Assembly (NCBI RefSeq): GCF_026967935.1
Contig: NZ_JAPVBL010000002.1
Span: 698,969-762,968, forward strand
Direction of reading: 5' to 3'
Length of the DNA: 64,000 nucleotides
DNA from: Modestobacter sp. VKM Ac-2982
Lineage (GTDB): Bacteria > Actinomycetota > Actinomycetes > Mycobacteriales > Geodermatophilaceae
Shown here: positions 28,634 through 38,347 of the stretch, piece after piece
Layout of the letters: the number at the start of each line of letters is the position of its first letter
Numbering within the stretch: position 1 is the first letter of the stretch
The notes under the pieces: generated by a model
Told to the model about the DNA's origin: nothing
The model's input: the letters and a program-made list of their open reading frames with translations, nothing else
Databases searched by the model: none
Program-made: the position numbers and the translations under genes

Positions 28634-28756
28634 CGGTCGACCGGGAGGAGAACACTCCCGGAACACCTCTCGTCGTTGTGCAGCGGGTCACACATGGCCT
28701 AGCGTTCCCCTCTTACCGGACATGTCGTTCGCTTATCGAGCAGAACGAGGGAGCTC

Positions 28757-29788
28757 ATGGTCACGACGCCCTGCACCTCCGCGGCCGCCCGGGCGGCCTC
28801 CGCAGCCGGCTGGCCCGACGCGGCGAGCGACCCGGCCGACCGGGCCCGTCCCGTCCCGCTGGACGCGGAGACGGCCCTCGGCTCCTTCGAGGCGGCGGTG
28901 TCCTCCGCGTGCGCACCGGTCCGGGTGCGGCCGGTCGAGGGCGTCGCGTTCCGCGGTCGGCTGCGCAGCGCCACCGCCGACGGGCTGCTGGTCACCGCAC
29001 TGCGGACCAGCCCCAACTCGGTGTCCCGCACCGGGCGCCTGCTCAGCTCCACCGACCCGGAGTTCGTGAAGCTGATCTGGCAGCGCCAGGGCGTCAGCCG
29101 GCTCAGCCAGGACGGCCGCCGGGGCGAGGTGCGCCCCAACGACCTGGTGGTCTACGAGACGACCCGGGCCTACCAGCTGGACAGCGCGGGCCCGGACTGG
29201 GCGGCGGTCGTCGTCGCCGTGCCGCGGGACCGGCTCCAGCCGCACCTGCGGCCGTTCAGCGAGCGCACCGCGGTGCCGGTGCCCGCGACGGGCGGCCCGG
29301 CCCGGGCACTGGCGTTGATGCTGGCGGAGCTGGCCAGGTGCGAGGACGCCGGGATGGGCGACTCCCCCGCTGCCTGCCACCTGGGCGATGCCCTGGTGTC
29401 GATGATGCTCGCCGTCTACGCCGGCCTCCCCGCGCTGCCCGGCGGCAGCGGACCGACCCTCGCCGACCGGGTGCGCTCCTACGCGCAGGCGCACCTCGGC
29501 GACCCCGACCTCGGCGTCGAGTCGATCGCGGTGGCGCTGGGCGTCTCGGTGCGCCAGGTGCACAAGATGTGCGCCCAGGAGGGGTTCACCGCCGCGGCCT
29601 GGATCCGGCGCCGTCGGCTGGAGCGGATCCGCCGCGACCTGCTGGACCCCACGCTCGCCGGCCGCAGCACGGCGTCGATCGCCGCCCGCTGGGGGATCCT
29701 CGACGTCACCCATCTCGCCCGGCAGTTCCGCGCGGCCTTCGGCGAGTCCCCCGCCGAGCTCCGCCGTCGGCAGACGACCGCGGCCTGA
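28757..29788 (+). CDS. AraC-family transcriptional regulator
   Basis: The 343-residue protein starts at ATG 28757 after an AGGGAG ribosome site. Residues about 60-210 are an AraC-binding-like (cupin-type) domain. The C-terminal 100 residues hold the double helix-turn-helix (SIAVALGVSVRQVHKMCAQE, ARWGILDVTHLARQFRAAFG). It precedes an amidohydrolase and an SDR gene on the same strand and may regulate them, but 205 bases separate it from the next gene. Confidence 0.88.
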   Translation: MVTTPCTSAAARAASAAGWPDAASDPADRARPVPLDAETALGSFEAAVSSACAPVRVRPVEGVAFRGRLRSATADGLLVTALRTSPNSVSRTGRLLSSTDPEFVKLIWQRQGVSRLSQDGRRGEVRPNDLVVYETTRAYQLDSAGPDWAAVVVAVPRDRLQPHLRPFSERTAVPVPATGGPARALALMLAELARCEDAGMGDSPAACHLGDALVSMMLAVYAGLPALPGGSGPTLADRVRSYAQAHLGDPDLGVESIAVALGVSVRQVHKMCAQEGFTAAAWIRRRRLERIRRDLLDPTLAGRSTASIAARWGILDVTHLARQFRAAFGESPAELRRRQTTAA

Positions 29789-29993
29789 CCCGCCGTGGTC
29801 CCCCGGCGCCGTGCACGAAATGGCGGCCGGGCGTGCGCGGGATGGTCGACCCCGGCCGGCGCGGTGTCGTGGACTGGCCGGTGTCGGCACGGCCGGTCGC
29901 CGGTCGGCCGGTCCATGCCCGCTCGGCAGGCCGTCCACCCCGTGGCCCCGGGCGTCGCACGTCCCCAGCCGCCCACGCCCGCCCGGAGGCCCG

Positions 29994-31670
29994 ATGTCCC
30001 CCACCCCGCTCCCCGCTGACCTCCTCGTCACCGGAGGCCGCATCTGGACGTCGGACCCGGCGCGCCCATGGGCCGAGGCGCTGGCGGTCCGCGACGGGGT
30101 GCTGCTGGCGGTCGGCACGGTCGAGGAGGTCGCGCCGCACCGCGGGCCGGACACCGAGGTGCACGACCTGGCCGGGTCGCTGGTGCTGCCGGGGCTGGTC
30201 GACGGGCACGTGCACCTGAACCTCGCCGGCGCCCAGGCGGCCTTCGAGCTGCCGCTGCTGCCGAGCGACTCGCTGGCCGAGGTGCTGGCGAAGGTGCGCG
30301 CCTGGGCCGACCGGCTGGAGCCGGACGCCTGGGTCGTCGGCGGGATCCTCGGCAGCACGCTGGTCGGGCAGCTGGCCGAGGAGCGTCACCGGCTCACCCT
30401 CGACGAGGCCAGCGGCGGGCGGCCGGTGCTGCTGCGCGACGACACGATGCACAACCGCTGGGTCAGCTCCCGGGCGCTCGAGCTGATGGGCGTGGGCCCG
30501 GACACCCCGGACGTCGAGGGCGGCCGCTACGTCCGGGACGACGCCGGCCGGCTCACCGGCGTGCTGCACGAGCTGGCCTCGGCGCGGGCGGAGTCGGCCT
30601 TCGCCGCCTCGGTCGCCGACCCGCAGGCCCGCATCCGGGAGGCGGTCGCCACCGCGGTCCGGGTGCTGAACTCCTACGGCATCACCGCCGTGCAGGAGGC
30701 CGCGACCATGGGCGCGCCCCTGGCTGCGCTCCGCGAGCTCGAGGCGGAGGGCGGGCTGACGCTGCGCGTGGTCGCCTCCCTCCCGGTGCGGCCCTTCCTC
30801 GAGGACGGCCCGGTGGGCGGGGAGCTGATCGCCGAGGCGCGGGCGCAGCGCAGCGACCTGATCCGGCCGGACTTCGTGAAGATCGTGCTGGACGGGGTCC
30901 CGATGACCCGGACGACGGCGCTGCTGGAGCCCTACCTGTGCCGGCACGGCGAGCCGGCCACGACCGGCGACCTCTACTACGACCTGCCGGACCTGGTCGC
31001 CGAGGTCGAGCGGTGCCACGACCTCGGCCTGGGCGCGAAGTTCCACGCGACCGGGGACGCCTCCGTGCGGCTCGTGTTGGACGCCGTGGAGCAGGTGCGC
31101 TCCCGCCGCGGGCCCGGGCCGCGGTTTCAGATCGCGCACGCCGAGTACGTGCACCCCGACGACCTGCGCCGCTTCGCCGCGCTCGACGTGGTCGCCGACG
31201 CGTCTCCCTACATCTGGTTCCCCGGGGTGATCCAGGACAGCATCGCCGCTCACGTGCCCGAGGAGGTCGTCGCCGCCTCCTGGCCGTTCCGTGACTTCGT
31301 CGACTCGGGCGCGCTGGTCGCCGCCGGGTCGGACTGGCCGTGCGCCGCGCCCACGCCGGACCCGTGGACCGGGCTGGAGGCGATGGTCACCCGGCGCAAC
31401 CCCGACCCCGCGGTGCCCGGTGCGCTCAACCCCGGGCAGGCGCTGACCGTGCAGGAGGCGGTCACCGCCTTCACCACGCACCCGGCCGAGGCGATGGGCC
31501 TCGGTGAGGTGACCGGGCGGCTCACCCCGGGCCGGTCGGCGGACTTCATCGTCCTGGACCGCGACGTCTTCACCGTGGACCCGGCGCAGGTGCACGCCAC
31601 CCAGGTGCTGCGCACCTGGTTCGCCGGCCGGCTGGTGCACACCGCCGACGCCCCGGCCGCGCAGGCATGA
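29994..31670 (+). CDS. YtcJ-like amidohydrolase
   Basis: From ATG 29994, after CCCGGAGG, the product is 558 residues. It belongs to the amidohydrolase_3 family: small beta domain (LLVTGGRIWTSDPARPWAEA), metal ligands HVHLN in LVDGHVHLNLAGA, AYxLKHATGDA-like KFHATGDASVRLVLD, QIAHAEYVHPDDL and GSDWPCAAPTPDPW. These enzymes hydrolyse amides or formamides in the cytoplasm, with real substrates mostly unknown. It is followed after 40 bases by an SDR gene. Confidence 0.88.
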   Translation: MSPTPLPADLLVTGGRIWTSDPARPWAEALAVRDGVLLAVGTVEEVAPHRGPDTEVHDLAGSLVLPGLVDGHVHLNLAGAQAAFELPLLPSDSLAEVLAKVRAWADRLEPDAWVVGGILGSTLVGQLAEERHRLTLDEASGGRPVLLRDDTMHNRWVSSRALELMGVGPDTPDVEGGRYVRDDAGRLTGVLHELASARAESAFAASVADPQARIREAVATAVRVLNSYGITAVQEAATMGAPLAALRELEAEGGLTLRVVASLPVRPFLEDGPVGGELIAEARAQRSDLIRPDFVKIVLDGVPMTRTTALLEPYLCRHGEPATTGDLYYDLPDLVAEVERCHDLGLGAKFHATGDASVRLVLDAVEQVRSRRGPGPRFQIAHAEYVHPDDLRRFAALDVVADASPYIWFPGVIQDSIAAHVPEEVVAASWPFRDFVDSGALVAAGSDWPCAAPTPDPWTGLEAMVTRRNPDPAVPGALNPGQALTVQEAVTAFTTHPAEAMGLGEVTGRLTPGRSADFIVLDRDVFTVDPAQVHATQVLRTWFAGRLVHTADAPAAQA

Positions 31671-31710
31671 CCCGCGCGACGGGCCCGGGCGCGCCGCCGG
31701 CCCGCACCCC

Positions 31711-32514
31711 GTGACGTCCGGCCCGGTCACGCTGGTGACCGGCGGCGGCGCCGGCATCGGCGCGGCGACCGCCCGAACGCTGGCGCGCGCCGGGTCCCGC
31801 GTCGCCGTCTGCGGTCGCCGGCCCGAGCCGCTGCAGCGGACGGCGCAGGAGACCGGTGGGCTCGCCGTGACCGGTGACGTCGCCGACCCGGCCGACGCCG
31901 CCCGGGTCGTCGAACGCACCGTCGAGCACTTCGGCCGGCTCGACGGCCTGGTGCTCAACGCCGGGGTGATGCACCCCGGGGCGCTGCTGGACGTCTCCCC
32001 CGAGGCGTTCGAGGCGACGCTGCGGGTCAACGTCGGCGGTCTCTTCCACGTGCTCCGGGCGGCGCTGCCGCACCTGCTGGCGGCCCGGGGGGCGGTGGTC
32101 ACCGTCGCCTCGGTGGCCGGCCTGCGGGCCAGCGCCGAGATGTCGGTCTACGCCGCCTCGAAGGCGGCCGCCACCGCGCTCACCCAGTCCCTGGCCGTCG
32201 ACTACGGACCCCAGGGGCTGCGGGCGAACGTCGTCTGCCCCGGCTGGACGGCGACCGAGATGGCGGACGCGGAGATGGCCGAGTTCGGCGGTCCCCGCGG
32301 CCTCGACGGCGACGCCGCCTACGGGCTGGTGACCTCGCTGGTCCCCGCCCGCCGGCCGGCCGGCGCCGAAGAGGTCGCCGCGTGCATCGCCTGGCTGCTG
32401 TCGGACCAGGCGCGCTACGTCAACGCGGCGGTCGTCCCGGTCGACGGCGGGCAGGTGGCCGTGGACGTGGGCACGGTGCCCTTCGACCCGCGGGTGTCCG
32501 TCGACCGGTCCTGA
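31711..32514 (+). CDS. Short-chain dehydrogenase/reductase
   Basis: In this 267-residue classical SDR, the cofactor-binding TGGGAGIG motif is at about 10-17, followed by NAG in LVLNAGVM. Catalytic Ser, Tyr and Lys are in VASVAGL and YAASKAA, and PGW follows. The GRR after the second beta strand suggests NADP(H). It is probably cotranscribed with the upstream amidohydrolase. The substrate is unknown. Confidence 0.9.
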   Translation: MTSGPVTLVTGGGAGIGAATARTLARAGSRVAVCGRRPEPLQRTAQETGGLAVTGDVADPADAARVVERTVEHFGRLDGLVLNAGVMHPGALLDVSPEAFEATLRVNVGGLFHVLRAALPHLLAARGAVVTVASVAGLRASAEMSVYAASKAAATALTQSLAVDYGPQGLRANVVCPGWTATEMADAEMAEFGGPRGLDGDAAYGLVTSLVPARRPAGAEEVAACIAWLLSDQARYVNAAVVPVDGGQVAVDVGTVPFDPRVSVDRS

Positions 32515-32594
32515 CCCGGCCTCGCCGCGCGACACCGGCCGGTGACCCGGCCGAGGGCACCCGCCCCCGGCCGGGTCGCCGGCCTCAGCCGGCC

Positions 32595-33665
32595 TCAGCC
32601 GGCGGTGGCCGGCTCGTCGGGCCGGTGGGCCTCCCGGGCCTGCATCCTCCCGCGGACGACGTGGGTGCCGGCGGCGATGGCGATCGCCGCGACCAACGCG
32701 AGGCCGCTGGCGACGTTCTGCCAGAAGGTGGTGACGCCCAGCAGCGTGAGGCCGTTGCGCAGCAGCCCCATGAACAGCACCCCGACCAGGACGTCGACCA
32801 TGCTGCCCTCACCGCCGGTGAGCGCGATGCCGCCGAGCAGCACGGCGGTGATCACCGACAGCTCGAAGCCGGCGCCGAGCTGCCCGGCCGGGGCGCTGTT
32901 GAGCCGGGCGACGGTGATCGCGCCGGCCAGCCCGGCGGCGGCCCCGCTGGTGACGAACAGCAGGAACGGGATGCGCCGCACGTCGACCCCGGACAGGTAG
33001 GCGGCCTCCCGGTTCACCCCGATCGCGTAGACGTGCCGCCCGGCGGGCGTGCGGGTCAGGAACACCCCGGCGGCCAGCAGCACGGCCACGGCCAGCAGCG
33101 CCGGCAGCGGGATCCCGGCGATGTTGCCGATGCCCAGGAAGCCGAAGGCCTCCCCGAAGTTGCTCAGCGGCAACGGGCTGACCAGCTGGGCGACGCCGCG
33201 GACGGCGGTGAGCATGCCCAAGGTCACGATGAAGGAGGAGAGCCCGAACACCGTGGCCAGCACGGCGTTGACCACCCCGACCGCGGCACCGGCCAGCAGC
33301 GCACACCCGACGGCGACCAGCGGGGACCCGCCGGACTGCACCACCTTGCCGGCCACCACGCCGCCCAGGGCGAGGGTCGACCCGACCGACAGGTCGATGT
33401 AGCCGGCGATCACCAGCATCGCGACCGGGGCGGCGACGATCGCGATGACCGCCGCGTCCAGGAAGACCCCGCGCAGGTTGCCCCAGCCCAGCTGTGACCC
33501 GGTGGCCAGCTGCACGCCGGCCACCATCACCACCAGCAGCACGAGCAGCGGGTTCTTCACCAGCCAGCCCGCGGCGGCGGCGACCGGGGAGGGTGCGGCG
33601 GCGCGCCCGGTGGACGGGGTGCGACGGTCGGCACCGTCGACGGTGGGAGGTGAGGCGGTCGTCAT
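32595..33665 (-). CDS. Ribose-type ABC transporter permease
   Basis: The 356-residue RbsC/BPD_transp_2 permease has about ten membrane segments. The motif YIDLSVGSTLALGGVVAGKV is characteristic of sugar permeases of this class, as is GGIALTGGEGSMVDVLVGVL. Its ATG overlaps the ATPase stop by one base (TGATG), so it is the last gene of the importer operon 36260-32595. Confidence 0.92.
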   Translation of the reverse strand: MTTASPPTVDGADRRTPSTGRAAAPSPVAAAAGWLVKNPLLVLLVVMVAGVQLATGSQLGWGNLRGVFLDAAVIAIVAAPVAMLVIAGYIDLSVGSTLALGGVVAGKVVQSGGSPLVAVGCALLAGAAVGVVNAVLATVFGLSSFIVTLGMLTAVRGVAQLVSPLPLSNFGEAFGFLGIGNIAGIPLPALLAVAVLLAAGVFLTRTPAGRHVYAIGVNREAAYLSGVDVRRIPFLLFVTSGAAAGLAGAITVARLNSAPAGQLGAGFELSVITAVLLGGIALTGGEGSMVDVLVGVLFMGLLRNGLTLLGVTTFWQNVASGLALVAAIAIAAGTHVVRGRMQAREAHRPDEPATAG

Positions 33666-35164
33666 CAGGAGGGCTCCAGCTCGGTGTGGATGAGGTCGAG
33701 CAGCTGCTCTTCGCCGGTGTGGCGCATGTCGAGGTCGTCGACGACCCGGCCCTGGCGCATCACCAGGCACCGCTGGGCCAGCGCGACCACCTCGTCGGGG
33801 TCGTTGCTGGCGAACAGCACCGCCAGGCCACGCTCGGCGGCCACCTGCCGCAGCACCTCGTAGATCTCGGCCCGGGCGCCGACGTCGACGCCCTGGGTCG
33901 GGTCGTCCAGCAGGAGCACCCGGGTACCGGCCCGGTCGTTGACCCAGCGGGCGATGAGCACCTTCTGCTGGTTGCCGCCGGACAGCCGGGACACCGGCAC
34001 CTCGGGGTCGGCCGGGCGCAGCCCGAAGGCGGCCGCGGTGCTCCGGAAGACCTCCTGCTCCGCGCGGGGGCGGCGCCACCCCGCGCGCGCGGTGAGCGAC
34101 ATGACCCGCAGCACGGTGTTCTCCCCGGAGGACAGGGAGCCGAAGAGCCCCTGCCGGAGCCGGTCACCGGGGACGAGCGCCAGCCCGGCGCGGAGCGCGT
34201 CGTCGGGACGGCGGACCCGCACCGTGCGCCCGTCCACGGCGACCGTGCCGGAGGTGACCGGCCGGCGACCGAAGAGGGTCTCCAGCAGCCGCGACCGGCC
34301 GGACCCGACCAGCCCGTAGAGGCCGACGATCTCCCCGGGGCGGACCACCAGGGAGACGTCGTGCAGGCCCGGTGCCTGCAGGTGGTCGACGGTCAGCGCC
34401 GGGGGCGTGTCCGGGTCCACCGGCCGCGGCGCCACGGCCGCCCCGTGCGCGCGGCCGCTCACCGCGGTCACCAGGTCGGTCTTGCTGACCCCGGCCATCG
34501 GCTGGGACCACACGACCCGCCCGTCCCGCATGACCGTGGTGCGGTCGGCGAGCTCGACGACCTCGTTGAGCAGGTGGGTCACGTACAGGACGGCGATCCC
34601 CTCGGCCTTGAGCAGCCGCACCAGGTCGGCCAGCCGGCGTGACTCCACCGGGGACAGCGCGGCGCTCGGCTCGTCCAGGACGAGCAGCCGTGCCTCCCGG
34701 CTCAGCGCCTTCGCGATCTCGACCAGCTGCCGCTGGCCGATGGTCAGCTGCCGGACCGGGGTGTCCGGGGAGACGTCCAGGCCCACCCGCTCGAGCAGGC
34801 GCACCGCACGTGCCCGCTGGTCGGCGCGGCGCAGGAAGACCCCCGCCGTCGTCGTCTCCTGGCCGAGGAAGAGGTTCTCGGTGACGTCGAGCCGGTCGAT
34901 GAGGCTCAGGTGCTGGTAGATCACCGCGATCCCCGCGGCGATGGAGGACCGGGGGTCCAGTGCGTCGTGCGTCGTCCCGCCGATCGTGATCGAGCCGGCG
35001 CTGGGTGCGGTGCCACCGCCGAGGCACTTGATCACGGTGGACTTGCCGGCGCCGTTGTGGCCGAGCAGGGCGTGCACCTCACCGGCGGCGATGTCCAGGT
35101 CGACGTGGTCGAGGGCCAGGGTCGGGCCGTACCTCTTGGTGAGGCCACGGATGGAGACGGTCAT
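33665..35164 (-). CDS. Ribose-type ABC transporter ATP-binding protein (duplicated NBD)
   Basis: The 499-residue protein has two fused ATPase domains, as in RbsA/XylG. The first has Walker A GHNGAGKST, signature LTIGQRQLVEIAKAL and Walker B LLVLDEPSAAL. The second has GLVGSGRS in place of a normal Walker A, signature LSGGNQQKVLIARW and LLLDDPTQGVD. The degenerate second site is normal for this family. The start at 35164 follows AGGA at seven bases. An alternative ATG lies five codons upstream. Confidence 0.93.
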   Translation of the reverse strand: MTVSIRGLTKRYGPTLALDHVDLDIAAGEVHALLGHNGAGKSTVIKCLGGGTAPSAGSITIGGTTHDALDPRSSIAAGIAVIYQHLSLIDRLDVTENLFLGQETTTAGVFLRRADQRARAVRLLERVGLDVSPDTPVRQLTIGQRQLVEIAKALSREARLLVLDEPSAALSPVESRRLADLVRLLKAEGIAVLYVTHLLNEVVELADRTTVMRDGRVVWSQPMAGVSKTDLVTAVSGRAHGAAVAPRPVDPDTPPALTVDHLQAPGLHDVSLVVRPGEIVGLYGLVGSGRSRLLETLFGRRPVTSGTVAVDGRTVRVRRPDDALRAGLALVPGDRLRQGLFGSLSSGENTVLRVMSLTARAGWRRPRAEQEVFRSTAAAFGLRPADPEVPVSRLSGGNQQKVLIARWVNDRAGTRVLLLDDPTQGVDVGARAEIYEVLRQVAAERGLAVLFASNDPDEVVALAQRCLVMRQGRVVDDLDMRHTGEEQLLDLIHTELEPS

Positions 35165-35258
35165 GCGGGGTCCTGTCATCCGGGGTGCAGGGGCGCCGTC
35201 GCGCAGCGGGCAGTGGCCGGGAGCGGCGGGCAGGGGGCCGACCGCCGCTCCCGGCGGC

Positions 35259-36260
35259 TCAGCCGCCGAAGGCGGTGATGTACTCCTGCAGGTCGGGGCT
35301 GTCCGGGGTGACCAGGTACACCGGGACGTCGGTCTCCGGCTCCTCACCGCGGCCCAGGGCCAGCGGGATGTCGATCGTCGCCTTCACGATGTCCTCGGAC
35401 TTGACGGTGACGACGCCGCGCACGAAGTTCCCCTTCTGCATCTCCTGGAAGAGCGAGAGGTTGCCGTCCAGGCCCCCGACGTAGGTCTCCGGGTCGTCCG
35501 CGGCCCGGCCGGAGGACAGCAGGGCCTGGTAGGCGCCCTGGGCGGCGTCACCGACGGCGGCCAGCACCATGTCCACGTCGGGGTTCGAGGCCAGCACCGA
35601 GTTGGTGACCGTGAGCGCCTCCTGCGGGGTGACCGCCTGCTGCTGGGCGACGATCTCGGCGTCCGGCGCGGCGGCGCGCAGCCCCTCGAGGATCCCGTTG
35701 GTCCGCTCCTGCCCGATCTGGGTCAGCTGGTCCTCCAGCACCAGCACCGTGGGGGCCTCACCGAGGTTCTCCTGCGCCCACTGACCGGCGTCCTCACCGA
35801 GCATCCGCCCGGACTCGGTGAAGCTGAACTGCAGCGTGCTGCTCTGGTTCTCCAGGTCGCCGCCGTAGGTGACCCAGTACTTGCCGGCGTCCATGTACTG
35901 CTGCGCGATGGAGTCGACGCTGGCCGGGTCCATCGGGAAGGACACCACCGCGTCGACGTCGCTGTTGAGGTAGGTGGTCAGGTTCGACACCTGCGTCGAC
36001 AGGTCGCTGTTGTCGTTGGTGAACTCGACGGTCACGCCCTGTTCCGCGGCGTAGTCCTGCATCTGCTGGCTCAGCACCGCGTAGATCGGCAGGGACGTGA
36101 AGGGGAAGTCGAAGAGGATCGTGTCGACCTCGGTGTCGCCACCGTCGGGAGCGGCCGCGGCGCTGCCGCTCTCGGTCGTCGTGCTGCAGCCGGTGAGGGC
36201 CAGGGTCACCGCGAGCGGGGCGACGACGACGGCGGTGGCTCGATGACGGCGTGCGGACAT
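35259..36260 (-). CDS. Substrate-binding lipoprotein of the ribose-type importer
   Basis: The 333-residue protein has a lipoprotein signal (MSARRHRATAVVVAPLAVTL) and lipobox LTGC with Cys25. The mature part is a periplasmic-binding-protein type 1 fold (VDAVVSFPMDPASVDSIAQQ, PDVDMVLAAVGDAAQGAYQA, GGLDGNLSLFQEM). This class usually binds a monosaccharide or related small molecule. The ligand is not inferable. It is the first gene of the three-gene importer operon, 94 bases before the ATPase. Confidence 0.9.
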   Translation of the reverse strand: MSARRHRATAVVVAPLAVTLALTGCSTTTESGSAAAAPDGGDTEVDTILFDFPFTSLPIYAVLSQQMQDYAAEQGVTVEFTNDNSDLSTQVSNLTTYLNSDVDAVVSFPMDPASVDSIAQQYMDAGKYWVTYGGDLENQSSTLQFSFTESGRMLGEDAGQWAQENLGEAPTVLVLEDQLTQIGQERTNGILEGLRAAAPDAEIVAQQQAVTPQEALTVTNSVLASNPDVDMVLAAVGDAAQGAYQALLSSGRAADDPETYVGGLDGNLSLFQEMQKGNFVRGVVTVKSEDIVKATIDIPLALGRGEEPETDVPVYLVTPDSPDLQEYITAFGG

Positions 36261-36514
36261 GGGGGCCTCGTTCTCTCCAGCGCGGGACGGGGGCAGGCCC
36301 CGGTCTCGACGGGCGAGCCGGGTCCGGTAGACCCTCGGGCCGGGCGGCACCGGTCGAGGACCATCGCGCGCACCCGATCTCGCCCTTTCACGCACCGTGG
36401 CCGCTCCGCCCGGCGGCGCGCACGCCACGGCCGGCCGCCCGGGGACCGGTCCCCGAGCGTGCTGTTCCCGCACGTCCGCCTCAGCTCAGGGACGCGCCGA
36501 CCGTCCCCGGCTGC

Positions 36515-37918
36515 TCAGTGGGCCGTGGTCGCCTGCCGGCGCACCCGCCGGTCGAAGCGGTCGCGCCGGGCGCCCAGCGGCCGGCCGAAGAACCTGCCCA
36601 GCACGACGCCGGCGGCGAGCGCCAGCCCGATCGCCGCGGCCCCGACGAGTCCGTTCACCCCACGGCCGACGTCTCCCTCGACGACGACCGCGAAGAGCCC
36701 CCGGTAGATGGTCAGCCCGGGCAGCAGCGGGACGATGCTGCAGATCGCGAGCAGCAGGGGCGGGATCCGGAGCCGATCGGTCAGCGACTCCCCGCAGAAC
36801 CCGGCGACCACGGCCGCCGCCGCACTCGCCACCGCGGGACCGGCTCCGAACGCGGCGGTCGCCGACGCCGTCGTCCAGGCCAGCGCGCCGGCCGCCGTGG
36901 CGACCCCGATGGCCGCCGGGCGGGCGTGCGAGGCCAGTGCCCAGGCCCCGGCCATCCCGGCGGCCGCGGCCAGCGTCACGGCGAACGGGACGCCGGACGT
37001 GCCCGGGTCGAGCACGGCCAGCGGGACCTGCGCCCGCTGCGCCAGGTCCAGGACCGCGGCGATGCCGACGACGATCCCGGTCGTCAGCGTCAGCACCTCG
37101 AAGCCCCGTGCCGCGGCGGTGACCGGGAAGCCGCTGATCGCGTCCTCGGCGGCGCCCACGAAGGAGAGGCCCGCCAGGAGCACCACGATCCCGGCGGCGA
37201 CGACCAGCGAGGTGCGGACCTCGACCTCCCAGACGACGAGCAGGACGGCCGACGCCGTGGCCACCGCCGCACCGGCCACCTGCTGGAAGAACATCGGGAG
37301 CCCGCGCCGGTCGAGTGCGCGGATGGTCTGCTCGATCGCAGCCGTGGTCACCGCTGCGACCAGGGCCACCAGCCAGCCACCCCCGAGCAGGAAGGCGACG
37401 CAGCCCGCCACCCCCGACCAGCCGAGGGCGTGGATCGACCGGCGGTAGGGGTGCGGTGCGGCCAGGACCTGGTCCAGCTGGCGGTGCGCGTCCTCCAGCG
37501 CCAGGCCCTCGGCCTTGATCGCCGCCGCCAGGTCGGTGATCCCCTGCAGCCGGGTGTAGTCCAGCCCCCGGGGTCGGACGATGCGCATCAGCATCAGCGG
37601 CGGGACGTCGTCCGGGTCCCAGCTGATGGTCAGCGAGGTGAAGGTGATGTCGACCTGGCAGTCGGTCAACCCGTAGGCCGCCGCCACCCGGAGCACCGTG
37701 GCGGTCACGTCGGCCGCCGAGGCCCCGACCGCCATCATCGACTCCCCGATGCGGAGGGCCAGACCCAGCGCCGAGCGGGCGGTGCCCGCGTCGACCGGGC
37801 TGGGCCGGGCACGCAGCGCGAAGGGCGCCGTCGGCGGCCCGGATCCCGAGATCGCCTTCCGCGCGCGGTCCGGCAGGCGGGTCAGGTGCCGCTGGCGGCC
37901 GGGGCTCGTGGAGGGCAC
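36515..37918 (-). CDS. ThrE-family threonine/serine exporter
   Basis: In this 467-residue protein, residues about 45-170 are the ThrE N-terminal cytoplasmic domain (ALRIGESMMAVGASAADVTA, YGLTDCQVDITFTSLTISW). They are followed by about ten membrane helices in two halves (ThrE and ThrE_2), with FFQQVAGAAVA and PGLTIYRGLFAVV as recognisable landmarks. Corynebacterium ThrE exports L-threonine and L-serine. Transcribed alone. Confidence 0.88.
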   Translation of the reverse strand: MPSTSPGRQRHLTRLPDRARKAISGSGPPTAPFALRARPSPVDAGTARSALGLALRIGESMMAVGASAADVTATVLRVAAAYGLTDCQVDITFTSLTISWDPDDVPPLMLMRIVRPRGLDYTRLQGITDLAAAIKAEGLALEDAHRQLDQVLAAPHPYRRSIHALGWSGVAGCVAFLLGGGWLVALVAAVTTAAIEQTIRALDRRGLPMFFQQVAGAAVATASAVLLVVWEVEVRTSLVVAAGIVVLLAGLSFVGAAEDAISGFPVTAAARGFEVLTLTTGIVVGIAAVLDLAQRAQVPLAVLDPGTSGVPFAVTLAAAAGMAGAWALASHARPAAIGVATAAGALAWTTASATAAFGAGPAVASAAAAVVAGFCGESLTDRLRIPPLLLAICSIVPLLPGLTIYRGLFAVVVEGDVGRGVNGLVGAAAIGLALAAGVVLGRFFGRPLGARRDRFDRRVRRQATTAH

Positions 37919-38173
37919 TCCACCAGGCTACGGATCACCGACGGCACGCACCGCTGACAGCGAAGGGCCGGCTCGTGGCCTTCCCCACAGCGACCGGAGA
38001 CCATCGGCGACGGCCTCGTCCGGACCGACTCGCCACCGGGCACCACTTCCGACCCCCGGTCGGCGCGCCGTCGGCGGCGCGCCGAGAGGGTGAGACGCGT
38101 CACGAGGACAGTCCGGTCTCTTTTCCATAACGTGCCCGTCGCGCCGACTCAGTGGGCGTGACGCCGGCCCGCC

Positions 38174-38336
38174 CAACCCTGCCTGCCGACCGTCATCCGC
38201 AACTCGTCAAGGCAGGGGTGGGGGAACCACCGCACACGACGCGCCGACGACCAGTCGGCTCGTCTCGGGGTGAAGCCGGCATCGCCGGCCGGGCACCGAT
38301 CGCCCGAACCCGACAGCTAACCCCTCAGGCGGTGAT
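38174..38336 (+). ncRNA. Cyclic-di-AMP riboswitch (ydaO-yuaA type)
   Basis: The leader contains the conserved islands of the actinobacterial ydaO class in order. These are a CCTGCC/GGCAGG closing helix (about 38179 with 38210), GGGGGAACCA at 38219-38228, CGGGGTGAAGCCGGC at 38266-38280, a CGCCGGCC hairpin, and CCCGAACCCGACAGCTAACC at 38303-38322 followed by CAGGCG. In actinobacteria this class switches off cell-wall remodelling genes, such as rpf and NlpC/P60-type genes, when c-di-AMP is high. Here it precedes a secreted envelope protein. Boundaries are approximate. Confidence 0.88.
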
Positions 38337-38347
38337 CGGAGATCACC
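38331..38347 (+). promoter_or_regulatory. Hairpin overlapping the ribosome-binding site
   Basis: GGTGATC, loop GGA, GATCACC form a perfect 7-bp stem that ends on the base before the ATG at 38348. The likely Shine-Dalgarno bases (GGAG) lie in its loop and stem. It directly abuts the riboswitch and could be its expression platform acting on translation. No terminator-like hairpin was found between the riboswitch and the gene. Confidence 0.5.
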
